Shown piece by piece: positions 9,745 to 18,409 of a DNA stretch of 27,136 nucleotides. Numbering within the stretch: position 1 is the first letter of the stretch; every line of letters begins with the position of its first letter. The notes under the pieces are model-generated. The model saw only the letters and a program-made list of their open reading frames with translations. It ran no database searches and was not told the origin of the DNA. Where the stretch lies: NCBI GenBank assembly GCA_016709675.1, contig JADJMH010000003.1, forward strand, positions 1-27,136, read 5' to 3'. This DNA comes from Candidatus Accumulibacter proximus (GTDB taxonomy: Bacteria > Pseudomonadota > Gammaproteobacteria > Burkholderiales > Rhodocyclaceae). The translations under genes and the position numbers were made by a program.

Positions 9745-10067
9745 TCAGGAGATCGGAAGCCTCTTCGTCACCTCCTTCGGTTGCGAGTGATCGTTATGCG
9801 GGCTGACCAGCAGTCTGATGGGTCGCCGGCCGCGGTGCCGAAGTCTGCGTCCTGACCGCGGTCGATCTTGCCATGCCGGGCTGGCGCTTGCGCCTGCGGC
9901 ACACGCTGTTGGGCGACGCTGAGCGTCTGCAGGCCACCGGCAGCCGGGCCTCCTCGGAGCACCTGCTCGCGCGATGGCCGGCTGAGTCCTGCAGCAGCAG
10001 GTTAGGCTGCACGCCGGCAGACCGGCACCCTGTCTGCCGGCGACCGCTTCAGCCTGTCGGCTGCAAA
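9745..10067. other. stretch without a recognisable gene
   Basis: About 320 bases between the IS1595-like fragment and the PEP-CTERM gene end. Open frames exist on both strands but none shows a family motif or a credible start. On the minus strand a Gln/Ala-rich frame (SVAQQRVPQAQAPARHGK, about 9920-9870) is the least unlikely coding trace. A strong hairpin lies at 10012-10042. Confidence 0.5.
10012..10042 (-). terminator. 11-bp perfect hairpin downstream of the PEP-CTERM gene
   Basis: CGCCGGCAGAC (10012-10022) and GTCTGCCGGCG (10032-10042) are exact complements around a 9-base loop. The hairpin sits 26 bases after the stop of the minus-strand gene ending at 10068, the usual place for an intrinsic terminator. 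There is no convincing T-run after it on either strand, so it may instead stabilise the mRNA end. Confidence 0.5.
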
Positions 10068-10725
10068 TCAGACCGGCTTGCGCCGCCCTGCCACTGCGCG
10101 CATCACGCCCAGCGCGGCGAAAAGCAGCGCGCCGATTGCGGATTCCGGCAGCAGCGTGGTACAAGTCGCGAGATCGCCGGCACCGGTCCGGTACGGGTGC
10201 AGCACGCTTGGCAGCAAGTCGAGGGCGGGGTTCCACAGCGCGGCAGCACCAGTTGCGGTGAAGGTGCAGCCACTCGGCTGACCGAGCGGGGACTGGATCG
10301 ACCTGGCGTAGCGATCGATGGCGTCGACATCGACCCAGACGTCGAACCCCATACCCGTTGCGCTCTGAGTCACGCTGTAATCATTGTCGGTGCCTGCCAG
10401 CAAGAGATAGCCGCCGTCGTTTAGCCGTGGGCCGATCGGCGGGCCTTCCCATTTCTCGCGTGACTTGCCAACGCTCTCGTCGTCACCGTCGCATCGATGT
10501 CGACGATGTTGGCGTCGAGGTCGAGGAACAGCGCCGACTTGCTGACGTTTGCTAGACCGCGTCCGCACTTTGCATCGAGATCGAGCAGCGAGACATCGCT
10601 GGCGCCGGCAGTGTCGATCCGGTAGAACTCCCTGTCGGCGGCGCCGATCCCCGCCGACACCGACGCCACGGTTATTACGTTCGAGAACCAGAACAGCAAT
10701 TCGTGGTCGTTGCTCCTATTTCTCT
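10068..10725 (-). pseudogene. esterase-like-phytase family protein, C-terminal part with PEP-CTERM-like tail
   Basis: The minus strand carries the end of a secreted protein of the esterase-like-activity-of-phytase family. From about 10690 it reads ASVSAGIGAADREFYRIDT, AGASDVSLLDLDAK and ANVSKSALFLDLDAN. After frame changes it continues KSREKWEGPPIGPRLNDGG, YLLLAGTDNDYSVTQSATG, DVWVDVDAIDRYARSIQ and a tail LPESAIGALLFAALGVMRAV followed by AGRRKPV. LNDG-x-x-LLAGTDNDYSVTQ is the family's conserved segment. The tail has the PE(P/S), hydrophobic helix and basic end of PEP-CTERM exosortase signals. The N-terminal part is absent: coding quality stops near 10725 and unrelated sequence follows. It is therefore a truncated relic, additionally frameshifted near 10480. 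Confidence 0.65.
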
Positions 10726-10729
10726 CGGT

Positions 10730-11090
10730 TGACCCTTGCCAAGACGGCGAAAGCCATGGTGTGATGCGACTTTCTGGAGAGTTGGGTATCACCCGATGGG
10801 TGACGAAGTACTGGGCCGAGCGGAAGGCGTTAGCGGTCGCTGTTCAAGGAGCAATGGCCGAGATGGAGGCACGGTAGACGGAGTCCTTGCGCGTGGGGAC
10901 GCCGGGTGGGCGCTTTCCGGTTCGCTGGGATGAAAAGGGAGAGCGACGCGTCGGCCCGTTGGCGATCACCGAGTGCGAGAAGCTGCTTGCCTTTCTCGGT
11001 GTCAGCGCCGACCACCACCTGCCGAGCAGGCCGATTGCCTCGGCACACACCCGGCAAGCCATTGAACACACGGTCTATGCCGACGGCGCC
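10730..11090. other. unassigned junction sequence, possible transposase trace
   Basis: Between the truncated phytase-like gene and the truncated response regulator. A plus-strand frame reads GITRWVTKYWAERKALAV (about 10785-10840) and then GGRFPVRWDEKG (about 10905). The latter vaguely recalls the N-terminal GGRF-x-VRWD region of some transposases, but the following residues do not support it. I see nothing else here. Confidence 0.3.
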
Positions 11091-11092
11091 AC

Positions 11093-11770
11093 TGTTCCCT
11101 CAAGGCGCTGCTGGCTGCTACCGCTGACGTCGAGCTTCGGGGTGAATGCGCCAATGCCAGCGAAGGGCCGCGCGGCATCCATCGCCTGCGCTCCGACGTG
11201 GTCGTCGTCGACATCCAGATACAGCGCCTCAGCGGTCGCGAAATGGTCGGCATGATCGACGCCTCGGCGCTACCGCAGATCGTCTTCGTCACCGCCTATG
11301 ACGAGCACGCCCTGCAGGCTTTCGAGGAGCACGCCGCCGACTATCTCCTCAAGCCGATCGATCCGCAACGTCTTGCCCGCACGCTCGACTGGTTGCGCTC
11401 GGGAGTACGCCACTCGCCCAGGGCATTTCCAGGATCAACCGAAAAGCTGCGCCAGATTCCCTGTTTCAGCCGCAACCGCATCTTCCTGCTGGCGCTCGAC
11501 GAAGTGGAATTCGTCCACCACACCGACATCGCCGGCGTACAGGTCGTCGGCGACAAGCGGCAGGGGAACCACCGAACTGAGCCTGAAGATCCTGCAGGAG
11601 CGTACGTCGTTGATGCGCTGCCACCGCCAGTTCCTGGTCAACCTCGACCAGATCGCCGAGATCGAATGGCTCGACAGCGGCGCCGCCAAGATCTCACCCG
11701 CAGCGGCAGAAGGGTGCCGGTCAGTCGCCGCCACCTGCGCGAGATGAAGGAAAGGTTACTCATTGTCTGA
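11093..11770 (+). pseudogene. LytTR-family response regulator, N-terminally truncated and frameshifted
   Basis: A two-component regulator of the LytR/AlgR/BtsR type. From 11099 the receiver domain reads LKALLAATADVELRGECANA, then VVVVDIQIQRLSGREM, whose aspartate is the expected phosphorylation site, and IVFVTAYDEHALQAFEEHA with DYLLKPIDPQRL, which supply the conserved T and K. The LytTR DNA-binding domain follows: IPCFSRNRIFLLALDEVEFV; after a shift near 11560, LSLKILQERTSLMRCHRQFL and VNLDQIAEIEWL; after another near 11700, VPVSRRHLREMKERL. The first 20-25 residues, which should carry the acidic pair, are not found: the sequence before 11093 is unrelated. No histidine kinase gene accompanies it here. 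The stop overlaps the next gene's TTG start. Confidence 0.75.
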
Positions 11771-12299
11771 GCGAGAACCGTTGAGCCAGGCACGGCGATC
11801 GGCGAACGTGGGGGGACCCGCAGTCTCGCTGGTCAGCCAGTTCGATGCCTGGCTGGCAGCCCATTCCGATCGCCTGCCGTTTCCCCTTCGGCAGCTTGAG
11901 CGCACCGGCGACTACGCGACCTATCGACTGGTCGGCATCACCGATCACCTCTCCGTGTTCGTCGGCAACGACAGCCTCAGCGTTGTAGTCGACTGGCAAG
12001 GCCAGTGCTGGGACATGCTGCTCAGCCTGGACGCCGTAGGCGCGGCGGTCGAAGGCGGTTATCGCTGCCAGCTATGCTGTGAAGATCACTCCGAAGCCGC
12101 GCTGTTTCCCACCCTGGACAGTCTCTGGGAAGACCATCTCTTCCTGCCGTTGGCGAACTGGATTGACGAGGCGCTGTGTTCCGCCACCCACCTGTGCATC
12201 GAAAGCACACCAACCTTGAGCGCCACCTGGGCGAATCTGGCCACGCTCGACGGCGAACTCGGTGAAGGCGCTGGAGTAGCGCTTCCCCTTCGCGTCTGA
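11763..12299 (+). CDS. hypothetical protein, 178 residues
   Basis: Not recognised. An intact frame starting at a TTG with GGAAAGG about ten bases upstream and overlapping the stop of the response regulator gene, so probably co-transcribed with it. The protein is soluble, with no signal peptide or membrane segment: FDAWLAAHSDRLPFPLRQLE, a central beta-rich stretch with LSVFVGNDSLSVVVDWQGQC and a cysteine pair in CQLCCEDHSE, then LWEDHLFLPLANWIDEAL. The last residues (VALPLRV) may be altered by one more frame change. Codon use and GC match the neighbours, so it looks like a real gene. Confidence 0.6.
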   Translation: MSEREPLSQARRSANVGGPAVSLVSQFDAWLAAHSDRLPFPLRQLERTGDYATYRLVGITDHLSVFVGNDSLSVVVDWQGQCWDMLLSLDAVGAAVEGGYRCQLCCEDHSEAALFPTLDSLWEDHLFLPLANWIDEALCSATHLCIESTPTLSATWANLATLDGELGEGAGVALPLRV

Positions 12300-12452
12300 T
12301 CCACAAAAGGACCACTCCGGCAAGAGGACGGGCACCAGAGACCTGGCAGCACCTTGCGGCGACCTCCGGCGCGCTGGCGCACAATCGGGGATCGCCGACA
12401 CGTTGGCGGCTCGGTAAACTCGATGGCGAACAGATCATCTCTCGCCGTTTGT

Positions 12453-13239
12453 TCAGCGGGATTTGCCCTTCGCTTTCTTAGTCTTTTTGCGGAACCCACT
12501 GCAGGGGCAGCACTGCCGCTCAGCTTTTGCATAGTTGCCAAAAACTCCCCCACGGTCATTTCTGTAAACGTCGCGCTTTTCAGAGAGTCGACTACCTCGC
12601 TCTTGCGATCGCCAAGCCCAAAAAATGACAGATCGTAGCAAATGCTGTGAAGAATCTGCAGCAGGGTTGGTGGCCCGAAATTGATCTCTTCCATGGCGAT
12701 GGCCCGGCCAGCCTTCGCCTTCCGATCCCGGCCATGAACAAATACCTTCGAAGTCCGCTCCAGTCGGAGTGGATAGTGCAAGCATGTCCGAACACTGGCG
12801 CCGCACATGCTCCTCTTGCCGGTCACCGACGTTGTTGCCATTCGAACCAGGGTCGCGCTGCGGGAACCCGATTCCCACCAGCCCCAGGCGCGTCATCACT
12901 TCATAGGCCTTGGTGCGCAGGTCAACTGCGCAGGGCAGGTCAGCAGCAGATATTCCACCTCGTCGGTTCGTCGGCGCCCGTGTCGGAATTGACTCCCCGG
13001 CAAACGCTTCCTCGACCAACTCCACTGCCCAAAAGCGGCGAAGGACCTGCAACAAAGGTGGGTTGTTCTTCAGGAGCAGCAGGACATCACCCAGGTGACT
13101 CCTCATCCAGGACCGCCAACTCGCAGAGGTATTCGACCGCCAGTTCGGACACGTCGGTCTCGACGAGGTGGGGGTCCGAGTAAAACAGCAGACCGCCGGG
13201 TTGCAACTGGACGTGGCTGGCTGGCTCGATCAATTCCAT
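12453..13239 (-). CDS. hypothetical protein (frameshifted), lysine-rich C-terminus
   Basis: Not recognised. The start at 13239 has an excellent AAGGAG seven bases upstream and gives MELIEPASHVQLQPGGLLFY, then ETDVSELAVEYLCELAVLDE. A shift near 13095 continues with HLGDVLLLLKNNPPLLQVLR and RFWAVELVEEAFAG, then YEVMTRLGLVGIGFPQRDPG. A second shift near 12790 leads to RAIAMEEINFGPPTLLQILH, SICYDLSFFGLGDRKSEVVD and MTVGEFLATMQKLSGSA. A third near 12500 gives a natural basic tail, KKTKKAKGKSR, and a stop at 12453. About 260 residues, mainly helical, no membrane segment. It is convergent with the gene ending at 12299 and divergent from the FHA gene. Confidence 0.5.
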
Positions 13240-13800
13240 TGGTTTCTCCTTAGTTGGGACCTGTTGGCCATGTGCGCGCCGGCAGCGGCGCCACTCGCTT
13301 GGCGGCTCGGCCAACAGCCATTATCACGCGGTTTGCAGTGGGGATCTCGTATCCGGCTCGTATCGTGACCTGTGTTTGACCGACCGTTGCGCAGTTGCAC
13401 TCGCTGGGTCCGCACTCGGTCGCCGGCTGCAGCGCTCGTGGTCCCCGGCTCTTGGCGACAGTGCCATCTGCTGGCGCGGAGGGGCGATCTAAGGCACTGG
13501 GTGCGCGTCGCTGCTGATGGCAGCAGGAGTTCGGACGCGAAAACCTCCTAAAGTCTTCTCGTTTAAAGTCGTTGTCTGCAATAGCAGTGGCAGAATGCCA
13601 ACGCACGAGGAGAAGAAGTCGGCAGGTTCTTCACCAGCGAGGCACGGCTTGGTGACAGATTTATCAAGGCGGCTTTAGGCGTGCGCGCGGGTGGCATCCA
13701 CGGTTGCGGAACAATCTTAATAACAATCAATAAGCTGACCTTGAAGACAGCGAAAAGTTGGAGAGGCTGAAGGGTAACGGTTTGCCTTGTATGCGGGTTA
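13240..13800. promoter_or_regulatory. divergent intergenic region before the FHA/PP2C/kinase cluster
   Basis: About 560 bases with no supported gene, separating the minus-strand hypothetical gene from the FHA gene. Its last 100 bases include an AT-rich patch around 13710-13740 (CTTAATAACAATCAATAAG) that contrasts with the GC-rich surroundings. This is the natural place for the promoter of the cluster. I could not identify a convincing -35/-10 pair or an operator repeat. Confidence 0.35.
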
Positions 13801-14389
13801 GTGAAAAAGTGCCCAGACTGCGGCACGGAGAATCCGGCTGACACCTTCGATTGCGTGTCTTGCCGCTTTGTGCTCGACAATGTCGATCCGACGGCGCCTG
13901 TTGATATCCACAGATCAACTCGCGAATCCCCGTCAGGCGTCCCACCCGAAGCGTCTGTGCAGAGTGCTCAGGCGCTTGTCTGCACGCAACCGGGTTGCGG
14001 ACAAGCCAATCCAGCGGTCAGTGTGGTTTGCGCGTACTGCAATGAACCTCTTGCAGGATCCAGTGAGTGCGCCCTTGTGCGCAGGCTTGTAATCGAATGG
14101 CCATGGGGCGTCGACGCCGTCGTGGACCGGGTCGTCGTTGGTCGGGAAACCCCGGCAGCGCCAGTTCTCGCCGCCCGTCTGGAGAGCCAGTTCCCCAATG
14201 TGTCCCGCCAACATGGGTACCTGCGCCGACGGGCGGGCGAGCTTGTCCTGTGTGACCTCGGTTCTGTCAACGGCACCTTCGTCAACGAAGCACGAATCGA
14301 CGCCCACCAGGAAGTCGCGCGCTGAAGGCGGGATCGCATCCGCTTTTGCTTCGCGCCTGGTGGCAACAGTTCGCGAGGCCGACGGATGA
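13801..14389 (+). CDS. zinc-ribbon / FHA-domain protein (3' frameshifted)
   Basis: FHA domains bind phosphothreonine peptides, so this protein probably reads phosphorylation by the kinase encoded at 15223. Two zinc ribbons come first: CPDCGTENPADTFDCVSC (residues 4-21) and a second with CGQANPAVSVVCAYC (about 66-80). The FHA domain spans about 90-175: RVVVGRE, then SRQHGYLRRR and LCDLGSVNGTFVNEARI, carrying the expected arginine, SRxH and NG motifs. The frame stops at 14325 just before the last strand. Two missing bases near 14318 and 14333 would restore LKAGDRIRFCFAP, the normal FHA ending. The most operon-like end is the TGA at 14387-14389, which forms ATGA with the PP2C start, though one frame would fuse the two proteins. 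Start is GTG; no strong ribosome site is visible. Confidence 0.8.
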
Positions 14390-15165
14390 GGCTGCAGATC
14401 TTCTATCGGACGGGGCGCGGCAGGGTTCGCGCGCATAACGAGGATTCGCTGGCCATCGACGACTACATTCCTCCTTTGGAAATGAGTGCTTCGGTCCAGC
14501 GTTTGCTCGACACCGACCGGCCGCGCGTCGTGTTGGTTGCGGATGGAATGGGTGGTGAGAATTCCGGCGAGATTGCCAGCCGTTTGGTCGGTGAACGCCT
14601 GGCCATGCGTCTCAAGGAGATCACACTTGGCCAGAGCAGCATCGTCGATATGCTGCGAAAGACCAACCGCGATGTCTTTGACGAAACGACCGTGCGCCCG
14701 GAACTGGGTGGCATGGGGAGCACTGTGGCCGGAATGGTCATCGCCAACGGCGATGGCTGGACGTTCAATGTCGGCGACAGCCGGACCTACCGCCTCCAGG
14801 ACCGCTACCTTGAACAGCTATCGCACGACGACTCCGCCGACAGTGTTTCCTACGGGCACGAAGACAACCACGCGAAGACGGGTCGCATCACCCAGTGTCT
14901 GGGCGGAGCACGGCAATTCATCGAGATCGACCCGCATGTTCGGCGGGTGCGTCTTGCGACGGGAAGCCAGTTCCTTCTGTGCAGCGACGGCCTTTCGGAC
15001 GTCGTGAGCCTGGATGATATGGAACTTGCCTGTGCCGAAGTGAACGGCATAAAGGTGGTTGACGCCCTGTTCGAAGCAGCGATGACGGCAGGTGGCCCCG
15101 ACAATATATCGATCATCCTGGTGCGCGTGGAAAAGAGGATGGGCCGACTACCCCTGGAGGCATGA
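14386..15165 (+). CDS. PP2C-family serine/threonine phosphatase
   Basis: A metal-dependent protein phosphatase that removes phosphate from serine/threonine residues, presumably opposing the adjacent kinase. It is intact at 259 residues with the PP2C motifs in order: RVRAHNED (13-20), VADGMGG (51-57), ELGGMGSTVAG (106-115), FNVGDSRTYR (127-136), LLCSDGLSD (197-205) and GGPDNISIILV (236-246). The aspartates in DGMGG, SDG and GPDN are the metal ligands. It has no extra domains or membrane segments, like the Stp1/PrpC/PppA type. It starts at ATG inside an ATGA overlap with the FHA reading frame and lies 57 bases before the kinase gene. The intact frame here, between broken neighbours, argues that the locus is not simply decaying. 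Confidence 0.93.
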   Translation: MRLQIFYRTGRGRVRAHNEDSLAIDDYIPPLEMSASVQRLLDTDRPRVVLVADGMGGENSGEIASRLVGERLAMRLKEITLGQSSIVDMLRKTNRDVFDETTVRPELGGMGSTVAGMVIANGDGWTFNVGDSRTYRLQDRYLEQLSHDDSADSVSYGHEDNHAKTGRITQCLGGARQFIEIDPHVRRVRLATGSQFLLCSDGLSDVVSLDDMELACAEVNGIKVVDALFEAAMTAGGPDNISIILVRVEKRMGRLPLEA

Positions 15166-15222
15166 AGCAGGAAGATCCCGCAGTTTTTCTGAACAAGAGG
15201 ACGTTTTCCAGAGGGAGATGAC

Positions 15223-17330
15223 ATGTCTAAGGAATACATGGTGGCGCGCGACGGCGAACAGTTCGGGCCGTACGAATCGAACGTGCTGCTCGATTATCTG
15301 GCGCAGGGGCACGTCGTGCTGGAAGATTACATCTGGTGCTCGGGTATGGCCAATTGGGAGACCTTGAGCAGCATGAAGGAGCAGGTGGAGCGCGAGGTGG
15401 CCCAGGCAGCCGCCATCCAGCCGACGACGCCAGCCATTCTCGACCTGCCACTTGCCGCCCCAACAGTTCTTGATACGCCGCAAGCAAGCGCCTTCTTGAG
15501 CACCGAGCAAACCCGGCAGACCGAGCCTGCCGCCACTTCCGGAGCGGCGACGCCAACCATTTCTCGGCGGGCCGCTTCCGGCTCCGACGGTTCTCGATGC
15601 CCCGCGAACGAACGAGCCTCCGAGTACCACGCACGACAGGCACCGACAGGTGAGCAAAACAGCCGACGGTCAGTCCGTGGCGGCAGCAACCATCCTCGAC
15701 ACGCCACTTCCAGCGCCAACGAGTGCTTGATGCGCCGCAAGCGAGCGCATCCAAGATGGGCCGCGCAAGAGACAAAGCGGGATACGGCTGCGGCTGCCGC
15801 TACCCAGCGCGATGCCCCGACCGGCCACGCCGAGATCCCCGAGCTTCCACTCGCACTCGCCGGCCGCTACCGCGTCGTGCGACTCCTGGCGCGTGGCGGC
15901 GAGGGATTTGTTCTCTGGCCGAAGGACCCGGCGGCGAAGGACTGCGCGTGATCAAGCTCTATGTGCCCAACGCAGGCGGCAGCGGACCAAAGGGGCTGTG
16001 CTCGACAACATCAGCGCCGCAGACAAGGCGCACGTCGTATACATCCACGAACACGGCAAGGAGGGCGTCTGGTATTACGAGGTGCAGGAGTACGTCGCCA
16101 ACGGGTCGCTGCGCGACCTGATGACCGGCCCGCAGCCGCTTGCCGACGTTGCCAGCATGCTGCGCGAACTGAGCGATGCCCTGCGCTGCCTGCACGGCGC
16201 GAAACCGATCCACCGCGACATCAAGCCGGAGAACATTCTTGTCGCACCCGCGCTCCGCTGGACCTGGTGCTGACCGACTTTGGCATCGCCTCGGTCAGCG
16301 CGGCCACGCTGCACGAGACCACGCGCAGCCGCACGGGCGCTGTACAGCTCACCCGAAGCCATGACCGGAATCGTCAGCGAAAAATCCGACTGGTGGTCGA
16401 TCGGCATGATCCTGGTCGAACTGATCACTGGTCGCCATCCGCTGGCCGGTATCGGCAGCCAGAACCGGCTGGACTTCTGGATTGCGCAGAACCCGATCGA
16501 TACCGAGGGGGTCAGCGACCCGCGCTGGCGCGCGCTGTGTCGTGGGTTGCTGGTTCGTGACGCTGCGAATCGATGGGGAAGCGACGAAGTCGGGCGCTGG
16601 CTTGCCGGGGAAACGGTGGCGGTCGCCGACGACTCCCGCAGCGCGGCAGCGCCAGTCACCCCTAGTGAAGCAACGGTGTCGTATCGACCCTACACGATTT
16701 CCGGAACGGCTTGCGCAACACCGCGCGCTTTGGCTGCCGCCCTGCTGCAATTCTGGGACGAAGGGGTCAAGCATCTGTCCCGCGGATTGATCCTGAAATG
16801 GGTTCAGGATGAAGTCAAAGACTATGACCTGTCCAGCTATCTCATGGATCTCGCCGAAGGCGACCTGAGCCCCGATGCCGGCTTGCTGCGTTGGTCTATC
16901 GCATCGATCCGGCGCTGCCGCCGGTCTGGAAAGGACGGGATGCGAGCTACAGCGCAATCCTGGCCTGGGCCAATGACGCTCAGACAGACAGTAGTGGCCG
17001 CGAGGTGCTTTTCCAATTGGCGGCAAGTGGCCGCCGTGTAATACCCACATGCCGACCTCCAGTCACTTAGCCTGCGTTTTTCGCCTGCAGTCGCGCGCAT
17101 CGAAGAGTTCTGGACCAAAGGGCTGCACGTTTCCTCACGAAGACGACCAACAGAGAATTAATCGCGCCGGAAATGGCGTCACTCCCGCCGCGCCTGATCC
17201 TCGCTCTGGAGCATCCTCCTGCCCTCGACCAACTCCGCATTTTCGTTAAACAATGGGCGAATGATGGCCTCGCCCCTTCGATTCCAGCGTTCTTGTTGAC
17301 CGAAGGTGATGACGCAGCAACCTGCTACTG
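15223..17330 (+). CDS. GYF_2 - linker - serine/threonine protein kinase (frameshifted)
   Basis: N-terminal residues 1-50 form a GYF_2 domain (YMVARDGEQFGPYESN, then YIWCSGMANWETLSS), a short module usually taken to bind peptides. A Pro/Ala/Thr-rich linker with three copies of a TILDTPLPAPTVLDAP-like repeat follows. The Hanks-type kinase starts about 15855: YRVVRLLARGGEGF (glycine loop), VIKLYVP (catalytic lysine, other frame), YYEVQEYVANGSLRDLM, IHRDIKPENIL (catalytic loop, about 16208), LVLTDFGIASVS (DFG, other frame), LYSSPEAMTG and SDWWSIGMILVELITGRHPL. A C-terminal region of unknown type runs on through RGLILKWVQDEVKDYDLSSY, VLFQLAASGR and LIAPEMASLPPRLILALEHP to a TGA at 17330. At least seven frame changes are needed (about 15562, 15725, 15900, 16000, 16255, 16335, 16890 onwards). 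Key kinase residues are all present. It follows the phosphatase gene by 57 bases. Confidence 0.85.
15436..15748 (+). repeat. three degenerate ~57-bp repeats in the kinase linker
   Basis: Copies at about 15436-15492, 15559-15615 and 15692-15748. Allowing for single-base slips, each encodes a version of ILD-x-P-L-x-APTVLD-x-P followed by QASA or a divergent tail (ILDLPLAAPTVLDTPQASA, ILGGPLPAPTVLDAPRTNE, ILDTPLPAPT-VLDAPQASA). The copies are spaced 123 and 133 bases apart. Confidence 0.7.
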
Positions 17331-17354
17331 ACCGTCTATCTTCGGGAGACTTGC

Positions 17355-18336
17355 TTGGCACACGAATTCAGAGTGGCTCAAGACTCCTCCGGGATATGCA
17401 CAAACCAAATGCAGATCCAGTGTAAGAGTGGCCATGTCGAAGGAGTCACGCGGTGCAATAAATGCCATGGAAAAGGTCGACGCAACTGTGGGCATTGCAA
17501 AGGCAATAAGGGAGAGTGGGTGACCTGCGGATATGGCCGCGGCTTCGCAAAAAAAAGGGGATGTAACGGCACTGGTTTAGAGCAGGATTTGCGGACACTG
17601 TCGAGGAACGGGAAAGCACCCAACGATCGTTGGTGATTATTGCAACTTCTGTCGTGGGTCCGGGAGCGATATCGCGGACGGCCGCAGAGAGAGTCATATC
17701 TGGTACCCAAACGCACCATGTCCGAGATGCAATGGGAGTCGACAGGTTTATGAGGAATGCTCAGAATGTAAAGGCGAGGGTAATATAAAATGCACAAGTT
17801 GTTCAGGAAAAGGCTATTTCTGCGATACGTGCAACGAACTCGAGCGCCAGCAAGCTGAAGTTGAACGAAAGGAGAAGGAGGAATCTGCCAGAAGGCTGGA
17901 GCAAGCAAAATCGACGATAAAAGCAGACATCACCGCCTGGAAGCGTGAAAACTACGGATTCTGGGCCCATAGCCGCTTAATTGGCTATGGGATAGCGGCA
18001 GCAGTTGGATCGCTGGCCAGTCTTATCTCTCGCTTTTCCCAGGATTGGGGCTTCGGAGTTTTTATTGTTTCCTTTTTTGCAGTCCCTTTGGGCTTTAGAT
18101 ATCTGACGCGAAAATACTACGACATCGACTCTGAAAAGGCGCTGCAAGTTGCGGTAGCCACCGTCGAACAGAACGTAAAGCTTACCGAGAACGGCTCTGA
18201 TGTTATGAAACATCGACCAGATTTCAGTGCTGCAAAAAAGCAGATGAGTCCTGAATCAAGGTGGTTCCACTATTTTTTTCTTGTACAGACTGTAATTTTA
18301 TTCTTCGCTCTGTCTGGGACTAGACATTTGAATTAA
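17355..18336 (+). CDS. membrane protein with DnaJ-type CxxCxGxG zinc fingers (one frameshift)
   Basis: A TTG at 17355 has GGGAG six bases upstream and lies 25 bases after the kinase stop. The N-terminal half is a chain of DnaJ-like zinc-finger motifs: CNKCHGKG, CGHCKGNKG, ICGHCRGTG, YCNFCRGSG, PCPRCNGS, ECSECKGEG, KCTSCSGKG and YFCDTCNE. A single shift near 17575 is needed between the first and later motifs. A charged helix follows (ERQQAEVERKEKEESARRLE), then two membrane segments (IGYGIAAAVGSLASLI, about 17983-18030, and FGVFIVSFFAVPLGF, about 18053-18098), an amphipathic region and a third (FFLVQTVILFFALSG, about 18277-18320). There is no J domain. About 327 residues. GC is clearly lower than in its neighbours. 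A chaperone-like or substrate-binding membrane anchor for the cluster is a guess; the zinc fingers and topology are seen. Confidence 0.75.
17966..17991. repeat. 9-bp perfect inverted repeat inside a coding region
   Basis: CCCATAGCC (17966-17974) and GGCTATGGG (17983-17991) are exact complements around an 8-base AT-rich loop. They lie at the start of the first membrane segment of the zinc-finger protein. It could pause translation or transcription, or be chance. Confidence 0.45.
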
Positions 18337-18409
18337 TATGCCACCAAACCGTCATCAATAAGGATGTCGCCTGTTAACAATTTAGCAATTGGCAGAAGGA
18401 TAGACCAAG

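Noticed and set aside
10890..11060. IS1380-type transposase N-terminus (GGRFPVRWDEKG)
   Set aside because: Only about a dozen residues look similar and the expected following motifs are absent.
14300..14400. FHA-PP2C fusion protein
   Set aside because: One corrected frame is open across the junction, but the ATGA overlap in another frame and the normal PP2C start at 14386 make two separate genes more likely.
13801..17330. Type VI secretion regulatory locus (Fha/PppA/PpkA with ClpV)
   Set aside because: FHA, PP2C and kinase are present, but no Tss structural gene is seen, and the ATPase has a ClpB-like single active module without a recognisable ClpV N-domain.
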